From IMG/VR virus record IMGVR_UViG_3300018424_010528, positions 1 to 37,984 of that record: a stretch of DNA of 37,984 nucleotides. The stretch is one strand, 5' to 3'. The translations under genes and the position numbers were made by a program. Within the stretch, counting starts at the first letter, position 1. Every line of letters starts with the position of its first letter. The notes below the pieces were generated by a model that was given only the letters and a program-made list of their open reading frames with translations, was not told the origin of the DNA and did no database searches. This document shows positions 1 to 9,071 of this stretch, piece by piece. The DNA is from a virus.

Positions 1-1270
1 CAAAATCAGTTTTAGCAACAACTGGTGTTCGAACAGCAGGTAAATCTTTTAAAAATTGTTTAATAAAAATATTTATTTTTGCATGCTCATTAAGCTTGTA
101 TTTTTCCTTAAGATTATAGAGTATAACTTGTTTGTTCTGCCCTGGGCTGGTAAAACCTGATGAGCTTTTCTTTAGGTCGAAAGAACCGGTGTAAAATAAT
201 ACATTTTCATCCAAACTAGTCCACTTTTCGTGAATAGTCACATTTTTATTCGCAGCATAAGATTCTGACAAATATTGATTTAAGCCATCAATATTAAAAC
301 TAGCAGAATATAGACCGACTATTTTTTTGCTAGCATTAATAGCTTGACTAGCAGTTAAATATGTTATGTTATTTGTTTGATGATCCAGTTTTATTAACAA
401 ACAGTTTGCGCCATCAATAGTTGAACTGCCGCTTAACAAATTTTTACTATTACCGTTAACTTTGTTTTTTAAATATAGTTTACCATCTGTGTTATAAGTG
501 GCAAACATTCTGTCATCAACTATGTGATCATTATATTTTACGTGCAACGTTGGCTTTTTAAAAGAATTAGCAGATTGTGCACTAGCAAACCTTTTTACAA
601 AATAAGATTTTTGATCAGTTTCAAATGATCCACTAAATTTTATAAGAAAACCGTAATCCGGTAAAATGCCGGTGGCACTAGCGCTAAAAATTTTTGTAAC
701 ATCTACTAGTAAATCTGAGTTCCTGGCTGATATACTTTTATCGACAAATATTTTCTCAATTCCACTTCCTAAATTCCCGCTTGATATAATATCAATATCA
801 TCTGAACCTAGTAGGCCTTCTTTGGAAGCACCAGCCGTATTCCATAGAGAATATGTGCCATTTGAATATGAAGCTGTAAGCCAATTGGCACTATCTAAAT
901 GAGACAACATAGTAATATCTCGGCCGACGCCTTCATCAAAAGATTTGCTTAATGGGTATATACTAACAGTGTAATCTGTTGGTGCTATTTGAGAACCTTG
1001 CAAGTCTTTTAATTCTAATTCAACTTTAAAAGATGGATCATTAAAATTAATCTCGTTTAATGAAGCTGAGATTGCGGGTGTGTCAAATTTAAGTAACAAT
1101 CTGGTTAATTCAATTGGGTTTTCTTCGCCGGCATAATCATTTTCATTATACAACTTATATAAATCTAATGTTGAAGCTTTACCAACGTTAGATTGAATAG
1201 CCTTTTTATTATTTGATAATATCTTGTTAGTTATGTATGTATCATTTTTTGCAGTATATTTTTTGTGCAT
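1..1270 (-). CDS. Phage structural protein, C-terminus beyond window
   Basis: An open frame runs from an ATG at 1270 to the left edge without a stop, giving about 423 residues with the C-terminus missing. It begins 9 bp after the stop of the gp6-like gene. I read a Ser/Thr/Asn-rich, beta-type protein with no signal peptide or membrane segment. A stretch of the type FKKPTLHVKYND is followed by DDRMFATYNTDGKLYL. In my recollection such stretches occur in proteins encoded just after gp6 in large marine myoviruses, but I cannot name a family. Position directly after the baseplate wedge genes suggests a baseplate or tail component. The function is inferred from context only. Confidence 0.75.
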   Translation of the reverse strand, partial: MHKKYTAKNDTYITNKILSNNKKAIQSNVGKASTLDLYKLYNENDYAGEENPIELTRLLLKFDTPAISASLNEINFNDPSFKVELELKDLQGSQIAPTDYTVSIYPLSKSFDEGVGRDITMLSHLDSANWLTASYSNGTYSLWNTAGASKEGLLGSDDIDIISSGNLGSGIEKIFVDKSISARNSDLLVDVTKIFSASATGILPDYGFLIKFSGSFETDQKSYFVKRFASAQSANSFKKPTLHVKYNDHIVDDRMFATYNTDGKLYLKNKVNGNSKNLLSGSSTIDGANCLLIKLDHQTNNITYLTASQAINASKKIVGLYSASFNIDGLNQYLSESYAANKNVTIHEKWTSLDENVLFYTGSFDLKKSSSGFTSPGQNKQVILYNLKEKYKLNEHAKINIFIKQFLKDLPAVRTPVVAKTDF

Positions 1271-1278
1271 GTCATTCT

Positions 1279-3066
1279 CTATTGTATTGAAATACTGATG
1301 TCATTATCAGGAAATTTTAACTCTAAAATAGAGTTGCTCGGTATAAAATAAACTCCTTTTTCCTTAATTAAATTGTAACTTGTATTCGAATAAGAACGTC
1401 CATCAACTGTGCCATTAATATTTTTAACCTCAATATTTGAAATTGAAAAAACACCAGTAACACTAGCAACTGCATTAAATATATCCATTTCAACGATAGG
1501 CTGACCTATTTGGATTTTTTCGGTTTTAAATAATTCTCTTATTTTTTCATCAACGACTTGTCTAACATTTAGTTTGTTTGCTGATGGCAGTGTAATTATG
1601 CTAATATTAACTTGATAATTTAAAATTTGTGCATCTAATATATCAATAGCATCGGAAATTAATCTAAATTCATTCAAATATGTTTTTATATTTTTCTTAA
1701 GTAAACTAGGCGCAAAAGTCAATTTATTAGAAGCGTCTTTTGATAAAATGTAAAGATTGGTTGCCAATGGGTTGTTTTCATTTGGCACTATTGTCGCCCT
1801 GTAGACACGGCCAAATTCACTAGGTAGGCTATATATTCTTGCTAACAAATCAGCTTTCGAAACTACACGATTTTGTAAATTTTTAGCGCTTAATATTTGT
1901 TCTTTAATTTCATCAATTGACAATGCATTTGCACCACCCCTAGCTTCAAGCTCATTTTTTATTGACAAACTATTTCTAATTAATTCAATGCTGGCAAAAC
2001 TTAAGCCGGGTTGAAACACCATTTCTAGGGTATTAATATTTGTTATTGTTTCTGGAGCAACATTATGGTCTAGACCGCCACCATACTGATAAGTAACAGA
2101 CACAGTAGTATTTGTTGGCGTTATTCCTAAGGTCTTTGTCTTTAATAAATTTTTAGGATCAATACTAAATTTAGACAAAGTGGTTCGGCCATAAAGAGGC
2201 AATGCCAACTGTGATGGATCAGGTACTAAGTCATCTTCTTTTTCACTAGCATCTCCGCCACCGAAGGTAAGCTTTGTTTTTCTAGATAACAAGTTAACTT
2301 CAGTTACATATCTGTAAGGAGCAGCTGCTAATTTTAGCGTCGAATATTCTTGTGTTGGATTATCTATTTTTTGAAATACCGTATCTTGGCTAAGACTTTC
2401 TACTTCATAGTAGTTATTTTTTTGACTGTCTAAAACAGAAATAATTCTACTAATGTTAGAATTAGCCAATGTTATATTTCTAAATGGTATCGGTGTTGAA
2501 CCAAATACAAAATCCTCGGTTACCACTTGACCAGAAACAACAGTTGCTTTTTTGATCAATATTACGTTCGAAGAATCATTAGGATCTGCAATAACATCTG
2601 CCAACAAATTACCATTAAAATCTTTTTCGGCAAAGTCACAATCTTCTAACAACGTAAAAACAATGCCAGAATCAGTAGTAAAGCTAGAATAAGCTTTAAT
2701 TGTGGGCGCAAATTTTAGATCTGGCATTAACTCTCCATTTTCACTCTTGGTAGGTACAAAATCTATATAGAAAGTTAACTCAGCAACAGCTGGTGCTTTT
2801 CCTTCTATGACGACCCCAGCATTTCTAGCATGCATTGCTATATTGTCAAACTCGACTGCTGTTGATGGATCTAACTCATTAAACTGATGATCTAAATAAA
2901 ACGACAAGTTATCACCAATATATGCTGCCATATCAATAAACATGCCGCCTAAGCCGGCTTCATTAAAATCATTAATCTTTGTCGGAAAATAAGCTCTCGC
3001 GTAAGTTAACAACTCTGACCTAAAAGATGCAAAATCTCGAGCTAGATAGTTTTTTAGTTTCGCCAT
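1279..3066 (-). CDS. Baseplate wedge protein, T4 gp6-like
   Basis: A protein of 595 residues, close to the size of T4 gp6 (about 660). The N-terminal 100 residues carry the gp6/baseplate-J-like signature: an NYLARDFASFRSELL-type start, then FIDMAAYIGDNLSFYLDHQFNE, where a helix and a YIGDNLSF-type motif precede the core. The C-terminal part (roughly 440-560) looks like the alpha/beta domain of baseplate J-type proteins. In T4, gp6 forms the inner ring of the baseplate and joins the wedges. The gene starts 1 bp before the stop of the gp25-like gene, the same pair order as in many myoviruses. Wedge identity is well supported; sequence divergence from T4 is large. Confidence 0.85.
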   Translation of the reverse strand: MAKLKNYLARDFASFRSELLTYARAYFPTKINDFNEAGLGGMFIDMAAYIGDNLSFYLDHQFNELDPSTAVEFDNIAMHARNAGVVIEGKAPAVAELTFYIDFVPTKSENGELMPDLKFAPTIKAYSSFTTDSGIVFTLLEDCDFAEKDFNGNLLADVIADPNDSSNVILIKKATVVSGQVVTEDFVFGSTPIPFRNITLANSNISRIISVLDSQKNNYYEVESLSQDTVFQKIDNPTQEYSTLKLAAAPYRYVTEVNLLSRKTKLTFGGGDASEKEDDLVPDPSQLALPLYGRTTLSKFSIDPKNLLKTKTLGITPTNTTVSVTYQYGGGLDHNVAPETITNINTLEMVFQPGLSFASIELIRNSLSIKNELEARGGANALSIDEIKEQILSAKNLQNRVVSKADLLARIYSLPSEFGRVYRATIVPNENNPLATNLYILSKDASNKLTFAPSLLKKNIKTYLNEFRLISDAIDILDAQILNYQVNISIITLPSANKLNVRQVVDEKIRELFKTEKIQIGQPIVEMDIFNAVASVTGVFSISNIEVKNINGTVDGRSYSNTSYNLIKEKGVYFIPSNSILELKFPDNDISISIQ

Positions 3067-3067
3067 T

Positions 3068-3574
3068 TTATCCTCCTACATACAACATGATTTCTAACAT
3101 TCTTTCTTTGTCATCAATGTCATACAAGTAATAAGTTAATCTTATCCCTATTTTAGCTACATTTTTATTGTCAACCTGGTCCGTAAAAGTTTGAAATGAC
3201 CCCAAAGAAACAAATGGAAGATACTTATTAACGTTTTGCTTTATAGACCTAACTGCAGCATTTTCAAAATCTTCTAAATTAGTATATTCCATCAGTAAGA
3301 TTCTTAAATTTGCACCAAAATCATGTCTACCAAGTCTTTCACCTTTATTTGTCAATATTAAATTACGCAAATTGTCCGAAACATTTTTTGCTATATCTTT
3401 ATGCATAGCAAACAAACTATCTTCATTACTTAATTGTATTGGTGTCTGTATACCTATAGGAGGCAAAGTAGGCGTCGTTTCATTAACAAAAGCTTTGTTA
3501 CTGTCAACAATTACATCTAACTTATTTCCTACTGATTTAAAATCATATACTTTTCTATTTCTGCTTGACGTCAT
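3068..3574 (-). CDS. Baseplate wedge protein, gp25/GpW family
   Basis: A protein of 168 residues. Residues about 55-160 match the gp25/GpW lysozyme-like baseplate family. There is an N-terminal SLFAMHKDIAKNVSDNLRNL helix, a TNKGERLGRHDFGANLR motif (the usual GER-x-x-x-P/D-x-FG-x-x-L pattern), and a C-terminal strand pair ending in a MLEIMLYV-type edge. In T4, gp25 connects the wedge to the sheath initiator region. The first 45 residues are an extra extension compared with T4 gp25 (132 residues). The start ATG at 3574 has GGAG seven bases upstream. The gene lies directly before the gp6-like gene. Confidence 0.88.
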   Translation of the reverse strand: MTSSRNRKVYDFKSVGNKLDVIVDSNKAFVNETTPTLPPIGIQTPIQLSNEDSLFAMHKDIAKNVSDNLRNLILTNKGERLGRHDFGANLRILLMEYTNLEDFENAAVRSIKQNVNKYLPFVSLGSFQTFTDQVDNKNVAKIGIRLTYYLYDIDDKERMLEIMLYVGG

Positions 3575-3592
3575 TATAACACTCCAAGCATA

Positions 3593-3598
3593 ATTATA
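3593..3598 (-). promoter_or_regulatory. Candidate -10 element before gp25-like gene
   Basis: In the 51 bp gap between the small baseplate-linked gene and the gp25-like gene, the minus strand reads TATAGTATAATTATG, with a perfect TATAAT at 3598-3593, eight bases before the GGAG of the gp25-like gene. No convincing -35 box is present at 16-18 bp. A T4-type late promoter needs only a TATAAATA-like -10, and a gp55-like sigma is encoded nearby, but this match is not exact. AT-rich sequence produces such motifs by chance, so support is weak. Confidence 0.22.
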
Positions 3599-3625
3599 CT
3601 ATAGTAAAAAATATACAACTTAATT

Positions 3626-3877
3626 TCATGAAATAGTGGCGGGTGATGAAGGTCCTGCTGTGGCACCAGTACCAGCCGGGACAACAACTTGCACTGGCTG
3701 CCCTGGAGGCACAATAATAGTAGCACTTCTTATATATTGATCAACTGCATCAGCAATTGACTGGCTTAATTCAGCAATTAATGCTTCCGGGTTTGCATTT
3801 TTTTCTTTTGATGCTTGTAATTGATTTTTAAATGCAGTCTCAATTTTGTTTTTTAATGTAGCTTTGTTTAATGCCAT
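3626..3877 (-). CDS. Small baseplate-associated protein of unknown function
   Basis: A protein of 83 residues beginning MALNKATLKNKIETAF. The ATG at 3877 is preferred over an in-frame TTG at 3889 because GGAG lies seven bases before the ATG and the TTG overlaps that site. The N-terminal 55 residues are helical and acidic/basic (AELSQSIADAVDQYIRSATI). The C-terminus is a short Pro/Gly/Ala/Thr tail. It is placed between the gp5-like spike and gp25-like genes, 1 bp after the spike stop. Proteins of this shape recur next to spike genes in large marine phages as far as I recall. A structural or assembly role is likely, but I do not know the function. Confidence 0.75.
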   Translation of the reverse strand: MALNKATLKNKIETAFKNQLQASKEKNANPEALIAELSQSIADAVDQYIRSATIIVPPGQPVQVVVPAGTGATAGPSSPATIS

Positions 3878-3878
3878 T

Positions 3879-5297
3879 TTATTCTCCAAATATCCTCTTT
3901 GACTTTATATCAACAATCGCTCTTCTTGTAAAACCTATTTCAGTTTTCAACTTTGTTGCTGCAGCCGTTATTTGTGGACTGGGTGCACCAAAACCAGGCG
4001 TCACATGTGTTTCTAAGGTTGTGCAAAAATTAGTAATAATATCAAATGTATCATTTAATAATTTTTCTAATGCAGAGTACATTATATAAGGTTCTGAACC
4101 ACCTTCGCCAGGCCCTTTTAAACTAGCACTGGGCCGACCTAAATATATTTTACTACCAGCTATGTGTATTTCACCATCTGGTTCTAGCCCTATTGAACAG
4201 GCATCAGTGTCAACAGCGCCCTCTTTTACTAACCTTATAGAGCCATTAGCAGACATATCGTCATCTTTTCTAGCAACAAATCTTAAGTGATCACTTTTTA
4301 AAACTATTGCTGGCACGTTTTCAAATAAATTATAATCAGTAGAAAATCTTTGCGCGAAACTTTTGGATATTTGGAAATTGTCATCTGGGGATGTGTTCAT
4401 ACTTACATAAATTCTAGAATCATCATACTTAAAATGTGGATCACCAGTAGCAACGTTGACTTCAAGTCCATTTAAATATGGAGCTTTATCTAGCTCATTT
4501 TCATTTCTTGCATTCGTTATTTCTAACTGTGCAGTTGCAACATTAACACCTCGGGTTTGACCACGACCTGCTACTATATCAATTGTACCAGATTTATTTT
4601 TAGGTATTGTACCAACATTTGATTCTTCCAGCCGTTCGTTAGTTTCAATATGGCCGCGATCAGCACCTAATACAATAGATGAATTATAGCTTGAATGCAG
4701 TACTAAATCGCCTAACCTTTTTTTCAAGGGAGGAACAGCGTCATAAACAATGCTCTCTTTTGACTTCTCAATAATTTGTTCATAATCTAAGTTTACAAAT
4801 GATTTAGTTTCATCTGTTTCTCCACCATCATTAAATTCAGGCACATAATTAGAATTACTGTTGCCACTATTTTGTTCAGCTTTTTGATCTGTAGTTCTTT
4901 CACTGTCTTCTAAAAATTTTCTAGGAGAATGCGTATAATTTAAATCTTCTACTGCTCTAGTATCGTGAACTCGTGATATGTAATAACCAAGCCCACTAGA
5001 ATCTTCTAAGAAAAAAACATGTTCACCAACTTTTACTGGCAGTTGAATATGCGATTGAAACATAGGGTACAAAACCATTAACGTTTCATCTGATTTTCCT
5101 TTAGTTACATCATACACTAACAATGAATTTGCTGGCGCAGAGTCAACATATCTTTCATTTATAACAACGTCATTTTCGTCAATAGAAAAGTTGTCGGTAT
5201 CGTTAACAATATATTGCACAACGCCTTTCTTAAGCACACCGGCGCTATTATTTTTAACTCTTAGCCTATCTATGTAACCTGATCTAGACGCGTCCAT
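3879..5297 (-). CDS. Baseplate hub/spike protein, gp5-like OB-fold type
   Basis: A protein of 472 residues. Residues about 75-115 (MVLYPMFQSHIQLPVKVGEH, then VFFLED and GLGYYISRV) resemble the OB-fold of gp5/VgrG-like hubs, in which the protein forms the trimeric base of the cell-puncturing spike. Residues about 185-330 include repeated beta strands with ADRGHIE and TIDIVAGRGQTRG. The C-terminal 70 residues (LEKLLNDTFDIITNF onward) are helical and end in a short KSKRIFGE tail. I see no lysozyme domain, unlike T4 gp5, so cell-wall cleavage must be done elsewhere if needed. Its start codon overlaps the stop of the upstream gene in a TAATG junction. Spike assignment rests on the OB motif and the neighbours. 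Confidence 0.72.
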   Translation of the reverse strand: MDASRSGYIDRLRVKNNSAGVLKKGVVQYIVNDTDNFSIDENDVVINERYVDSAPANSLLVYDVTKGKSDETLMVLYPMFQSHIQLPVKVGEHVFFLEDSSGLGYYISRVHDTRAVEDLNYTHSPRKFLEDSERTTDQKAEQNSGNSNSNYVPEFNDGGETDETKSFVNLDYEQIIEKSKESIVYDAVPPLKKRLGDLVLHSSYNSSIVLGADRGHIETNERLEESNVGTIPKNKSGTIDIVAGRGQTRGVNVATAQLEITNARNENELDKAPYLNGLEVNVATGDPHFKYDDSRIYVSMNTSPDDNFQISKSFAQRFSTDYNLFENVPAIVLKSDHLRFVARKDDDMSANGSIRLVKEGAVDTDACSIGLEPDGEIHIAGSKIYLGRPSASLKGPGEGGSEPYIMYSALEKLLNDTFDIITNFCTTLETHVTPGFGAPSPQITAAATKLKTEIGFTRRAIVDIKSKRIFGE

Positions 5298-5647
5298 TAT
5301 TTTGATATCTCCGAGAACAAATCATCTGGGTTTATCTTTGAGCTTTTTTCTTCTTCTTTTGAAATAATCTCTGCTAATTTGATTAACTGGTCATTAGCTT
5401 TATTCATACGCTCTAAATATTTAGCCATTGTTTGCCCTAAAGCAATGTGATCTGATTTGTCACCACTTAAACCCATGTATACATCAGTAAATAACATATA
5501 TGCATTCATTCTATCTAAATAAGCATTTTCATATATTTCTTTCCACAGTGTTTTCTTTTTGTCACTGCTAGCGTCTATAGATTCTAATAGTTTTTTAAAA
5601 TCTTTTACTTTATCTTCTATTTCTTCAAATGTCATTTGTTTGCTCAT
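5297..5647 (-). CDS. Small acidic helical protein, possible gp33-like late co-activator
   Basis: A protein of 116 residues, almost entirely helical and highly charged, with no membrane segment. It is translationally coupled to the gp55-like sigma gene (ATGA overlap at 5644-5647) and to the spike gene (TAATG at 5297). The C-terminus contains PDDLF (residues 107-111) followed by SEISK. This resembles the short hydrophobic-acidic sliding-clamp-binding tails found in T4 gp33, gp55 and DNA polymerase. T4 gp33 is 112 residues long and bridges RNA polymerase and the clamp for late transcription. Size, partner and tail fit that role, but overall similarity is not visible by eye. It could also be an unrelated baseplate chaperone. 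Confidence 0.8.
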   Translation of the reverse strand: MSKQMTFEEIEDKVKDFKKLLESIDASSDKKKTLWKEIYENAYLDRMNAYMLFTDVYMGLSGDKSDHIALGQTMAKYLERMNKANDQLIKLAEIISKEEEKSSKINPDDLFSEISK

Positions 5648-6366
5648 AATATATCAAACTCCTTATCCGGACCAACTACTTTTCTATAATACTTTCTAAT
5701 ATTAGACATGCAGACAGATAGTTGTTTTGAATTAAGACCACTTAATTCTCTAACATAAACAAATATTGCTCTTTTATTTAAATAATCTAAATTAGAATTA
5801 TCTCTGAATATTTTTATAATAGCATCCATGCATCGATTTTCATTATCAGACTTACACTGTGTTTTAAGATAACCTAACATATCCATTAAAGCTTGTTGTT
5901 TTTCTTCTTTTTCAATTGGGAGCATTGCTGGACCAGCTTTGTGATACTCCGAAAGAGTCAACATATCACCAGCCGAGAAGCTAGCTTGATCTGCTAAATA
6001 AACTGTCTTTCTTTTTATTTTATTAACTTTTCGACTGTATATAATTAACCAGTTTTTTGCAACAACATTAAAATAAGAAAATGCATTTTTATTTCTATCG
6101 TGATCAAATTTATGCAAAGATTCAAATAAATTTATAACACAATTATGTTTTAAAGCTTGTATGTCTGCGTGTTGCTTATGAAACCCATATACAAATATTA
6201 AATTTTCAACTAAAGTTTCTAATGCTGGTTTTATTTTTTCTCTATATATCTTTTCTCTTTCATCAAAATCTTCTGATTCAATAAAAAGTTTAATATTAGC
6301 TTGTGTTTCCTTCGTAAAATATGGTTTTTTTCCGGAAGGCTTTCTTTTAATTACTCTCTTCTTCAT
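5644..6366 (-). CDS. Late-transcription sigma factor, T4 gp55-like
   Basis: A protein of 240 residues with a very basic first 20 residues. Residues 71-120 (ALKHNCVINLFESLHKFDHD, then NAFSYFNVVAKNWLIIYSRK) match the sigma region 2-like core of T4 gp55: an acid-containing helix, a KFDHDR turn, then an aromatic-rich helix with basic residues that would contact the -10 element. In T4, gp55 directs host RNA polymerase to TATAAATA late promoters and binds the sliding clamp through its extreme C-terminus. Here the C-terminus ends in an acidic-hydrophobic EFDIL tail that could do the same. The protein is longer than T4 gp55 (185 residues). The start overlaps the previous gene by 20 bp. Confidence 0.75.
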   Translation of the reverse strand: MKKRVIKRKPSGKKPYFTKETQANIKLFIESEDFDEREKIYREKIKPALETLVENLIFVYGFHKQHADIQALKHNCVINLFESLHKFDHDRNKNAFSYFNVVAKNWLIIYSRKVNKIKRKTVYLADQASFSAGDMLTLSEYHKAGPAMLPIEKEEKQQALMDMLGYLKTQCKSDNENRCMDAIIKIFRDNSNLDYLNKRAIFVYVRELSGLNSKQLSVCMSNIRKYYRKVVGPDKEFDIL

Positions 6367-6646
6367 TTACATTTTCTACCTTTGATATAACGTTTGCTAC
6401 CATTAAAATACTCTCTTGACACTTTTGCATATCTATAACAACTTGTCTTATTTGCGGTGAATCATAAAACAGTGGTGTCTCTAATATTTTTGCAACGCTA
6501 GCGTAACGTTCATCTAATATATCCAGACATTCCGTCAAAGAATCTTCAATTTTTAATAATGCCATAGCAAATTTGTAATTATAGTATAGTGAAACGCAAC
6601 ATACTATAAATAAAACTAAACCTAAACAAATTAATATTTCTAACAT
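6347..6646 (-). CDS. Small single-pass membrane protein, conserved phage type
   Basis: A protein of 99 residues. Residues 2-24 form one strong transmembrane helix (LEILICLGLVLFIVCCVSLY), followed by a soluble helical part with a LKIEDSLTECLDILDERYAS segment and an acidic C-terminus. I recall similar proteins with a membrane anchor and a DILDERY motif in other aquatic myoviruses, but no function is known to me. It overlaps the glycosyltransferase gene before it by 7 bp and the sigma gene after it by 20 bp, so it sits at the join of the glycan island and the late block. Confidence 0.8.
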   Translation of the reverse strand: MLEILICLGLVLFIVCCVSLYYNYKFAMALLKIEDSLTECLDILDERYASVAKILETPLFYDSPQIRQVVIDMQKCQESILMVANVISKVENVNEEESN

Positions 6647-7815
6647 TTCAAACGCCTAAATAACTTATTGTAATCTTTAACAATGACTTTGTGACTAAAC
6701 TTTGATCTTACTTTTTTACCTAGTTTTTTTGCTTCAGATTTAACTTCTACCATATTCATAGCTGCATATCTTAGTTTTTGCTTGTAACTGAACTCTAATG
6801 GCTCAGCCCATTTGCTATTTTCTACAAAGATACGACCATCTATTTTCCCGGGTGGCACCATCACCGTTCTTTTTTCTACTTTGAGCCAATGATCATCACC
6901 TAAAAAGTCTAAATGTCCGGACCAATTTGTTGCTATTACCGGTAAATCACATGCTGCTGCTTCTAAAATTGGCAAACCAAATCCTTCACCACGAGTTGGC
7001 GCTAACAAAGCTAAAAGTTTTGGGTGTTTGTATAAACCAACAACTTCTTCATTCGTCATATGACCATGTAATAAATATATTTTTGGATAATTACCTTTGC
7101 GCACATTTTTTATATATGCTTCTAATTGCCTTTTTGTTAAATTGTAATCGATTTTACTATTTGTACCACAATTAGTTTTGATAACTAATCCAACATCATC
7201 CGGATGTACATCATCACCAACAGTTTCTTCAAATGTCTCACAAAACCATTTAATAGCATTGAAGGTATTTTTTCTATCTGTTTCAACGTTCATATCTGTT
7301 ATTTGGCCGAACAGAAGAAAATTTACGCTGGTCCTAAAAGGGTAACTTTCTCTAATAGGCAAATTGCATTCATCAATAAAAGACTCGCTAATTACAAAAA
7401 GATTTTTGCCACTGTGACCTGAATTTAGCAAAGTCTGTTTACAAAATTTAGAAGGCACAACTACAGCACTCATATTGTTGCAAGCGTTTACCCATTCTTT
7501 GCTACATATGTCAGTTTCTACAACTGCAGTGACACCAATATTTGTTTTTGCTAAACTAGTATCCCACTCATTAGGAAGTTGTATTTGCATTGAAACATCA
7601 CACTTAGTATTAATTGGTGCCGTCCGTTTAAATATTTCACCAATTAGCCCATCACATGCATCACTATTTGTATACCATGGTGTAATCCCCCAAGGTAACA
7701 CCTGCACAAATATTTGATAATCAGTGTTTTCTAGTGCCCATTTAAATATTTGTCTTGAGTGTACGCCATAACCACTTTGACTTAAAAGTGGACCTCTTAT
7801 AAGCATTGTTTTCAT
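6640..7815 (-). CDS. Glycosyltransferase, GT4-like (GT-B fold)
   Basis: A protein of 391 residues. The N-terminal Rossmann domain starts with a GPLLSQSGYGVHSRQIF glycine-rich acceptor-side loop. The C-terminal donor domain carries TRGEGFGLPILEAAA (residues 274-288), the E-x7-E motif of GT4 enzymes with Glu277 and Glu285 that bind the nucleotide-sugar. There is no signal peptide or membrane helix, so it acts in the cytoplasm. The donor sugar cannot be read from sequence. It is the last enzyme of the glycan island and shares its loop pattern with the next gene upstream, which suggests a tandem pair. The start codon overlaps the stop of that gene. Confidence 0.88.
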   Translation of the reverse strand: MKTMLIRGPLLSQSGYGVHSRQIFKWALENTDYQIFVQVLPWGITPWYTNSDACDGLIGEIFKRTAPINTKCDVSMQIQLPNEWDTSLAKTNIGVTAVVETDICSKEWVNACNNMSAVVVPSKFCKQTLLNSGHSGKNLFVISESFIDECNLPIRESYPFRTSVNFLLFGQITDMNVETDRKNTFNAIKWFCETFEETVGDDVHPDDVGLVIKTNCGTNSKIDYNLTKRQLEAYIKNVRKGNYPKIYLLHGHMTNEEVVGLYKHPKLLALLAPTRGEGFGLPILEAAACDLPVIATNWSGHLDFLGDDHWLKVEKRTVMVPPGKIDGRIFVENSKWAEPLEFSYKQKLRYAAMNMVEVKSEAKKLGKKVRSKFSHKVIVKDYNKLFRRLKC

Positions 7816-9071
7816 TATAAACTACTCCAAGTAAATCTTCTAGTGTTTTTTTGAAACTTCTCTATTGTTTCATTCATTGTATCATGCCACAAGTCTATTG
7901 TTTTTTGATAGTTAAACTCACTTTCGACATATTTTTTTGCTTTTTCACCTAAAGCTTTTCGACCTTCTTTTCCTAACTCATACATAGCAGTAATTTTTTC
8001 TGCAATAGTTTCTATGCTAGTGTAATCTTCATAAATGTAAGGCACATTTTGTGAGCCAACTAAAGTTTTAAATTCAATAGGCAAAGCAAAACCATTTTCG
8101 CTGCCATCACGGTGATCAACTACTTGTCGTGTTTGACCGCCAGTCTTAGGAGCAATAATAGGTGTCCCCGTTTGCATAGCTTCTAGTGTTGAAAGACCAA
8201 ACCCTTCTGCAAAAGATATGTTGATAGTAAAATCAGCAATATTATGCAATATATTTATTTCTTTAAATCCAACTCTCTGATTAGAAAATAAAACATTATC
8301 TCTTATTCCTAACATATCTACTATTGCAATTAAATTAGGCCCTTCATTATCTCTAGGATCAGTGTGCATTATTAGTTTAGCTTTTTTGTGTCCGTGATTT
8401 TTCTCTAACGTTTTTATAAACATAGACCATGCTAGCAATAAGTCGCCTGGCCTCTTTCTTTTTGCATTTCTATTCATCCAGAAACCAATAAACAAATCTT
8501 CCCCGGAGTCGCCAAAAAACTGCTTTTTCATTGCATTTTTTTCTTCTTCTGGTATTTCATAAAAAATATCGTTTGGCAAAGCGTGCGGCACAAAATTAGT
8601 CTTTTCTGGGTATTTTTCGGAAACTTGTTCGAAGGTGTGGTAACTATGACAATTAATCAGATCACATGAATCATAATAAGGATTATTAAAAGCCGGATAT
8701 GGTGCATTATCCCATACGTGCCAATAAAATATTGGACAAACTTGTCTTACTTCATCTTCTATTTCGAAAAACCAAACGAAAAATCTTGGGTCAGTAAATA
8801 TTAAAATACCGTCAGGTTTCTCTGTAGCTAATATTAATCGTATTTGTTCTTTAGTGCCAAATCCATCAACTGGTTTAATAATAAAATCATCATTTACTGT
8901 AATAACGTCATATGATGCATGTTTCATAGCTGCACCTAACTGCCTAAAAGACCACGTGCCTTTTTCTAACAAACCATGTATTAAGTGTCTAGTCTGCGTA
9001 CCTACGCCACTAGTAGATAGCGCGTGATCTGATAAAACTACTATCTTTTTTTTACGTGTATTCTCCACCAC
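7815..9071 (-). CDS. Glycosyltransferase, GT4-like
   Basis: A protein of 418 residues if translation begins at GTG 9071. I prefer this start because GGAG lies seven bases upstream and the conserved N-terminus (KKIVVLSDHALSTSGVGTQ) follows within ten residues. Longer in-frame starts would add a non-conserved segment overlapping the nuclease gene by 95 bp. The donor domain has FAEGFGLSTLEAMQTGTP with the E-x7-E pair near residues 289 and 297, and an upstream FIGFWMNRNAKRKRPG basic loop typical of GT4. It overlaps the Cas4-like nuclease gene by 20 bp. Donor and acceptor are unknown. Confidence 0.85.
   Translation of the reverse strand: MVENTRKKKIVVLSDHALSTSGVGTQTRHLIHGLLEKGTWSFRQLGAAMKHASYDVITVNDDFIIKPVDGFGTKEQIRLILATEKPDGILIFTDPRFFVWFFEIEDEVRQVCPIFYWHVWDNAPYPAFNNPYYDSCDLINCHSYHTFEQVSEKYPEKTNFVPHALPNDIFYEIPEEEKNAMKKQFFGDSGEDLFIGFWMNRNAKRKRPGDLLLAWSMFIKTLEKNHGHKKAKLIMHTDPRDNEGPNLIAIVDMLGIRDNVLFSNQRVGFKEINILHNIADFTINISFAEGFGLSTLEAMQTGTPIIAPKTGGQTRQVVDHRDGSENGFALPIEFKTLVGSQNVPYIYEDYTSIETIAEKITAMYELGKEGRKALGEKAKKYVESEFNYQKTIDLWHDTMNETIEKFQKNTRRFTWSSL

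Noticed and set aside
666-902. Plus-strand frame of 78 codons at the left end
   Set aside because: Antisense to the open structural gene that spans 1-1270; no ribosome site or recognisable motif.
3878-3889. TTG start for the small baseplate gene
   Set aside because: The TTG overlaps the GGAG that serves the ATG at 3877.
6605-6612. TATAAATA, the T4 late promoter consensus, on the plus strand
   Set aside because: It points away from all late genes and lies in a coding region; no plus-strand gene follows.
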